A DNA stretch of 64,000 nt, taken from NCBI RefSeq assembly GCF_028649455.1, contig NZ_JAQSIO010000001.1:868001-932000 (forward strand), given 5' to 3'. The position numbers and the translations under genes are program-made. The notes below the pieces were generated by a model. That model had not been told where the DNA came from and did not search any database. It saw only the letters and a program-made list of their open reading frames with translations. This DNA comes from Curvibacter microcysteis (GTDB taxonomy: Bacteria > Pseudomonadota > Gammaproteobacteria > Burkholderiales > Burkholderiaceae_C). Below, in pieces: positions 62,777 to 64,000 of this stretch (within the stretch, counting starts at the first letter, position 1; each line of letters starts with the position of its first letter).

Positions 62777-64000
62777 ATGCAGCAGATCCAGCACCTGATC
62801 AACGGCCAGTCGGTGGCCAGCAGCGACTACTTTGAAACCATCAACCCCGCCACCCAGGAGGTGCTGGCCGAGGTCGCCAGCGGCGGCCAAGCCGAGGTCC
62901 ACGCCGCCGTGGCCGCCGCCAAAGCCGCCTTCCCCGGCTGGGCCAACACGCCCGCGCCCGAGCGCGCCAAGCGCATCCGCCAGCTCGGCGAACTCATCGC
63001 CCGCCACGTGCCCGAGATTGCCCAGACCGAGACCAACGACTGCGGCCAGGTCATCGCCCAGACCGGCAAGCAACTGGTGCCCCGCGCGGCCGACAACTTC
63101 AGCTACTTCGCCGAGATGTGCACCCGCGTGGACGGCCACACCTACCCCACGCCCACGCACCTGAACTACACCCTGTTCCACCCGGTCGGCGTGTGCGCGC
63201 TGATCAGCCCCTGGAACGTGCCCTTCATGACCGCCACCTGGAAGGTCGCGCCCTGCCTGGCCTTTGGCAACACCGCCGTGCTCAAGATGAGCGAGCTGTC
63301 GCCCCTGAGCGCGGCCCGCCTGGGCGAGCTGGCCCTGGAGGCGGGCCTCCCGGCCGGCGTGCTCAACCTCGTGCATGGCTACGGCCAGCAGGCCGGCGAA
63401 CCCCTGTGCGCCCACCCTGATGTGCGCGCCATCAGCTTCACCGGTTCGACCGCCACCGGCAACCGCATCGTGCAAACGGCGGGCCTGAAGAAGTTCAGCA
63501 TGGAGCTGGGCGGCAAGAGCCCGTTTGTGATCTTTGCCGACGCCGACCTGGACCGCGCGCTCGACGCCGCCGTGTTCATGATCTTCAGCAACAACGGCGA
63601 ACGCTGCACCGCGGGCAGCCGCATCCTGGTGCAGAAGTCGATCTACGCCGACTTCGCCCAGAAGTTCGCCGAGCGCGCACGCCGCATCACCGTGGGCGAC
63701 CCGCTGGACGAGAAGACCATCGTCGGCCCCATGATCAGCCCCGCCCACCTGGCCAAGGTGCGCCACTACATCGAGCTGGGCCCCAAGGAAGGCGCCACGC
63801 TCTTGTGCGGCGGCCTGGACCGCCCGAGCTACGCGCCCGAGCTGCCCGAACGTGTGAAGCGCGGCAACTACGTCTGGCCCACCGTGTTTGCCGACGTGGA
63901 CAACCGCATGAAGATCGCGCAGGACGAAATCTTTGGCCCCGTGGCCTGCCTGATCCCGTTCGAGGACGAGGCCGACGCCATCCGCATCGCCAACGACACG
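62777..64000 (+). CDS. hpaE: 5-carboxymethyl-2-hydroxymuconate semialdehyde dehydrogenase, cut by window edge
   Basis: The first 408 codons of an aldehyde dehydrogenase; the C-terminus runs off the right edge. LINGQSVASSDYFETINPATQEVL, SPWNVPFMTATWKVAP, the catalytic Glu in SMELGGKSPFVIF and the catalytic Cys in NNGERCTAGSR are present. It oxidises the ring-cleavage semialdehyde with NAD. It starts 4 nt after hpaG2, so it continues the hpa operon. Confidence 0.94.
   Translation, partial: MQQIQHLINGQSVASSDYFETINPATQEVLAEVASGGQAEVHAAVAAAKAAFPGWANTPAPERAKRIRQLGELIARHVPEIAQTETNDCGQVIAQTGKQLVPRAADNFSYFAEMCTRVDGHTYPTPTHLNYTLFHPVGVCALISPWNVPFMTATWKVAPCLAFGNTAVLKMSELSPLSAARLGELALEAGLPAGVLNLVHGYGQQAGEPLCAHPDVRAISFTGSTATGNRIVQTAGLKKFSMELGGKSPFVIFADADLDRALDAAVFMIFSNNGERCTAGSRILVQKSIYADFAQKFAERARRITVGDPLDEKTIVGPMISPAHLAKVRHYIELGPKEGATLLCGGLDRPSYAPELPERVKRGNYVWPTVFADVDNRMKIAQDEIFGPVACLIPFEDEADAIRIANDT

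Overview
The window is a contiguous piece of chromosome from a GC-rich betaproteobacterium, most likely a Burkholderiales member of the family Comamonadaceae. The evidence is the high GC content, a Mg-type (Asp-rich) HemB beside HemJ, a Bug-type solute receptor, the mreBCD-mrdA cluster divergent from gatCAB, a zf-CHCC protein next to IlvE, and a homoprotocatechuate (hpa) cluster. I see about 65 protein genes, no rRNA or tRNA gene, no CRISPR array, no insertion sequence and no clear prophage. Two genes are cut by the window edges: the alpha/beta hydrolase at the left and hpaE at the right.

Layout. 1-5.1 kb: hydrolase, 2Fe-2S protein, VanZ protein and HemJ on the minus strand; a candidate small RNA; then hemB and corA on the plus strand. 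5.1-9.6 kb: housekeeping and catabolic enzymes (Lon-domain protein, amidohydrolase, dienelactone hydrolase, SDR, MaoC, MarC). 9.8-14.2 kb: chemoreceptor, OmpW behind two FNR-like boxes, an acyltransferase and a hemerythrin. 14.4-18.1 kb: a four-gene Mla/Mce-type lipid ABC transporter. 18.3-23.9 kb: LysR/GMC oxidoreductase pair, AmtB with a sigma-54 promoter, TSUP permease. 23.9-31.9 kb: cell-shape genes mreB-mreC-mreD-mrdA and, divergently, the gatCAB amidotransferase. 32-36 kb: pyrE, an exonuclease III family gene, then hmp-nsrR with a clear NsrR operator. 36.2-38.7 kb: a secreted papain-like protease followed by a small secreted protein made almost only of the protease's C-terminal domain. 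38.7-45 kb: an exported argininosuccinate-lyase-like protein and a hydroxy/amino-acid catabolic cluster with a divergent LysR. 45-52 kb: MBL hydrolase, M48 protease, AmpG permease, a two-component system, LysR/nitronate monooxygenase pair. 52-59.5 kb: four LPS/glycan genes, ilvE, radA. 59.6-64 kb: a NYN-domain protein and the start of the hpa operon (hpaR, two hpaG halves, hpaE).

Themes. Oxygen/NO response recurs: FNR-like boxes at ompW, a diiron hemerythrin, and flavohemoglobin with NsrR. Envelope biology recurs: Mla-type transport, MreBCD/PBP2, AmpG, O-antigen ligase, OmpW. Several genes lack a Shine-Dalgarno and have a -10-like hexamer 6-7 nt before ATG, which suggests leaderless mRNAs. 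The least explained items are the minus-strand small RNA upstream of hemJ, with a CCUCC loop, its own promoter and terminator, and the protease/orphan-domain pair.
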